The position numbers and the translations under genes are program-made. A DNA stretch of 7,567 nt from Candidatus Hodarchaeota archaeon (GTDB lineage: Archaea > Asgardarchaeota > Heimdallarchaeia > Hodarchaeales > Hodarchaeaceae). Shown piece by piece: positions 6,163 to 7,567 of the stretch (positions are counted from its first letter, which is position 1; every line of letters begins with the position of its first letter). Location of the stretch: NCBI GenBank assembly GCA_030589605.1, contig JAUUVJ010000189.1:1-7567 (forward strand), read 5' to 3'. Below the pieces are notes generated by a model. The model had not been told where the DNA came from and searched no databases. It saw only the letters and a program-made list of their open reading frames with translations.

Positions 6163-7567
6163 TTGCGAATAGTGATGTTTGCGAGTGAAATAGCACCATA
6201 TATCAAAACTGGAGGACTTGCAGATGTCATAGGTTCCCTTCCTCAAGCTTTAGCGTTAATTGATCAGGTTAATCAGATCGATATTATTATTCCTTTCTAT
6301 CGTGATATTAAAAGGAAGGATTTAAACACTTCAGAGTTAGAATTTAAATTTAAAATAAAAATTGGATCGCGAAATTTTAATGGATCTGTGTATAAGTATA
6401 AACCAAACAATGCTAAGATAAGAATATACTTTATTGATAATTTCAAGCTATTTGGAATTCGATCATCATTATATGTGAAAGGAGGTAGCGATTATCGTGA
6501 TAATCTTACTAGATTTATTTTTTTCTGCCGTGGATCTATAGAAACAGTAAAATACTTGTCTTCTTCACAGAAATATGATATTTTCCATATGCATGATTGG
6601 CAAACAGCATTAATTGGTCTTTATTCGAAAATTGACACATTTTTTCAACAAAATCCTCCAAAAACAGTGCTCACCGTGCACAATCTGGTGTATCAAGGTC
6701 TTTTTCCTCGTTCACAATTCAGGCTTCTTGGAATAGATGATAAATACAATCATCATTTAGAATTTTGGGGGAAAATAAATCTAATGAAGGCTGGCTTATT
6801 ATTTTCGGATCAAATTACCACAGTTAGCCCTACGTATGCTCAAGAAATTCAAACGACTCAATATGGAGCTGGTCTAGAAAAACTTTTAGAGAAACTTAGC
6901 AATAAATTGACTGGGATTCTCAATGGTGTTGACTATTCTGTTTGGAATCCCGAAACTGATCCATATATTGCTCAGAATTATTCTTATGATGATCTTTCAG
7001 GTAAAGAAGCATGTAAAATTCGTCTTCAACAAACATTTCAATTAGAAGAAAACGACTCAATACCCATTTTTTGTGTAATATCCAGATTAGATTGGCAAAA
7101 AGGTCAAGATTTGATACTTAAAGTGATACCAGAGTTTTTAAAAACCAATATACAATTTGTACTTCTTGGAACTGGCTCACCAGAATTAGAAATGCGATTT
7201 AATGAATTAAGACACCAATTTTCAACAAATACAGGAATATCATTAACGTACAATGAACATCTAGCTCACCAAATAGAAGCTGGAGCTGATATATTTCTGA
7301 TGCCATCACGTTATGAACCTAGTGGACTGAATGATAAGTATAGTTTAAGATACGGTACAATTCCTATTGTTTCAAATACTGGGGGGTTAAAAGATACTGT
7401 TGTGGATCATACAAAACATAATTCACTAGGAACTGGTTTCGTATTTGACAATTACACTGAAAAGGATTTCAGGAATGCTATCATTCGCGCTCTGAAAGTT
7501 TTTGAAACAAAAGAAACATGGGTAAAATTGATGCAAAGGGGTATGCAACAAGATTTTTCTTGGCATA
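6163..7567 (+). CDS. glgA: Glycogen (starch) synthase, GT5 family, 3' end cut by window
   Basis: GlgA extends alpha-1,4-glucan chains from an ADP- or UDP-glucose donor in the cytosol. Translation from the TTG at 6163 gives an N-terminus reading RIVMFASEIAPYIKTGGLADV, with the conserved K-x-GGL donor motif at residues 15-19. Further family marks are HMHDWQ (142-147), TVHNLVYQG (about 167-175), SRLDWQKG with R308 and K313 of the phosphate-binding site, SRYEPSGL with the catalytic-region E385, and a second GGL (407-409) in NTGGLKDTV. The two Rossmann-type domains join near residue 300. The frame is open for 468 codons and ends at DFSWH, a signature near the C-terminus of bacterial GlgA, so only about 20 codons are likely missing. 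The TTG directly follows an in-frame TAA and has a GAGGT Shine-Dalgarno 7 bases upstream. One oddity is GLNDKY after the catalytic glutamate, where most homologues have GL(T/N)Q(M/L)Y. Donor specificity cannot be settled from sequence. Confidence 0.95.
   Translation, partial: MRIVMFASEIAPYIKTGGLADVIGSLPQALALIDQVNQIDIIIPFYRDIKRKDLNTSELEFKFKIKIGSRNFNGSVYKYKPNNAKIRIYFIDNFKLFGIRSSLYVKGGSDYRDNLTRFIFFCRGSIETVKYLSSSQKYDIFHMHDWQTALIGLYSKIDTFFQQNPPKTVLTVHNLVYQGLFPRSQFRLLGIDDKYNHHLEFWGKINLMKAGLLFSDQITTVSPTYAQEIQTTQYGAGLEKLLEKLSNKLTGILNGVDYSVWNPETDPYIAQNYSYDDLSGKEACKIRLQQTFQLEENDSIPIFCVISRLDWQKGQDLILKVIPEFLKTNIQFVLLGTGSPELEMRFNELRHQFSTNTGISLTYNEHLAHQIEAGADIFLMPSRYEPSGLNDKYSLRYGTIPIVSNTGGLKDTVVDHTKHNSLGTGFVFDNYTEKDFRNAIIRALKVFETKETWVKLMQRGMQQDFSWH

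Noticed and set aside
6172..6177. GTG or ATG as the start of glgA
   Set aside because: Both would remove the RIV part of the first beta strand that GlgA proteins conserve, and the Shine-Dalgarno is correctly spaced only for the TTG at 6163.

Overview
The window reads as ordinary chromosomal DNA of an AT-rich prokaryote (about one third G+C by eye), most likely an archaeon. The hints are TATA-like boxes 50-75 bases ahead of several genes, oligo-T runs just after stop codons in place of strong hairpins, and frequent GTG/TTG starts, some with a clear Shine-Dalgarno. A very large soluble TPR-type helical-repeat protein next to a small orphan protein would fit an Asgard-type genome. That placement is a weak inference: no rRNA, ribosomal protein or other lineage marker is present.

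Layout: (1) 1-245 is a gene-free leader with a possible promoter. (2) 246-779 (+) encodes a P-loop kinase of the dNMP kinase / dephospho-CoA kinase superfamily. It converges on (3) 822-1283 (-), a 153-residue protein of unknown function with a helical head, a Pro/Gly linker containing five glycines, and a charged tail. (4) 1284-1468 is a 185-base gap with a putative promoter and no convincing gene. (5) 1469-5308 (-) encodes a 1279-residue TPR-like alpha-solenoid with a GTG start and a good Shine-Dalgarno; it fills half the window. (6) 5309-5495 holds its probable promoter and the oligo-T terminator of the next gene. (7) 5496-6119 (-) encodes a small multi-pass membrane methyltransferase of the ICMT/NnrU type. 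(8) 6163-7567 (+) encodes a glycogen (starch) synthase of family GT5. It is transcribed divergently from the methyltransferase and is cut by the window edge about 20 codons before its expected end.

The genes do not form an obvious pathway. GlgA makes storage alpha-1,4-glucan and the kinase belongs to nucleotide or cofactor metabolism. The solenoid and the orphan protein share a strand and may be functionally linked, but the gap and separate putative promoters argue against tight co-translation. No mobile element, CRISPR array, tRNA or rRNA was seen. The least explained material is the solenoid/orphan pair at 822-5308.
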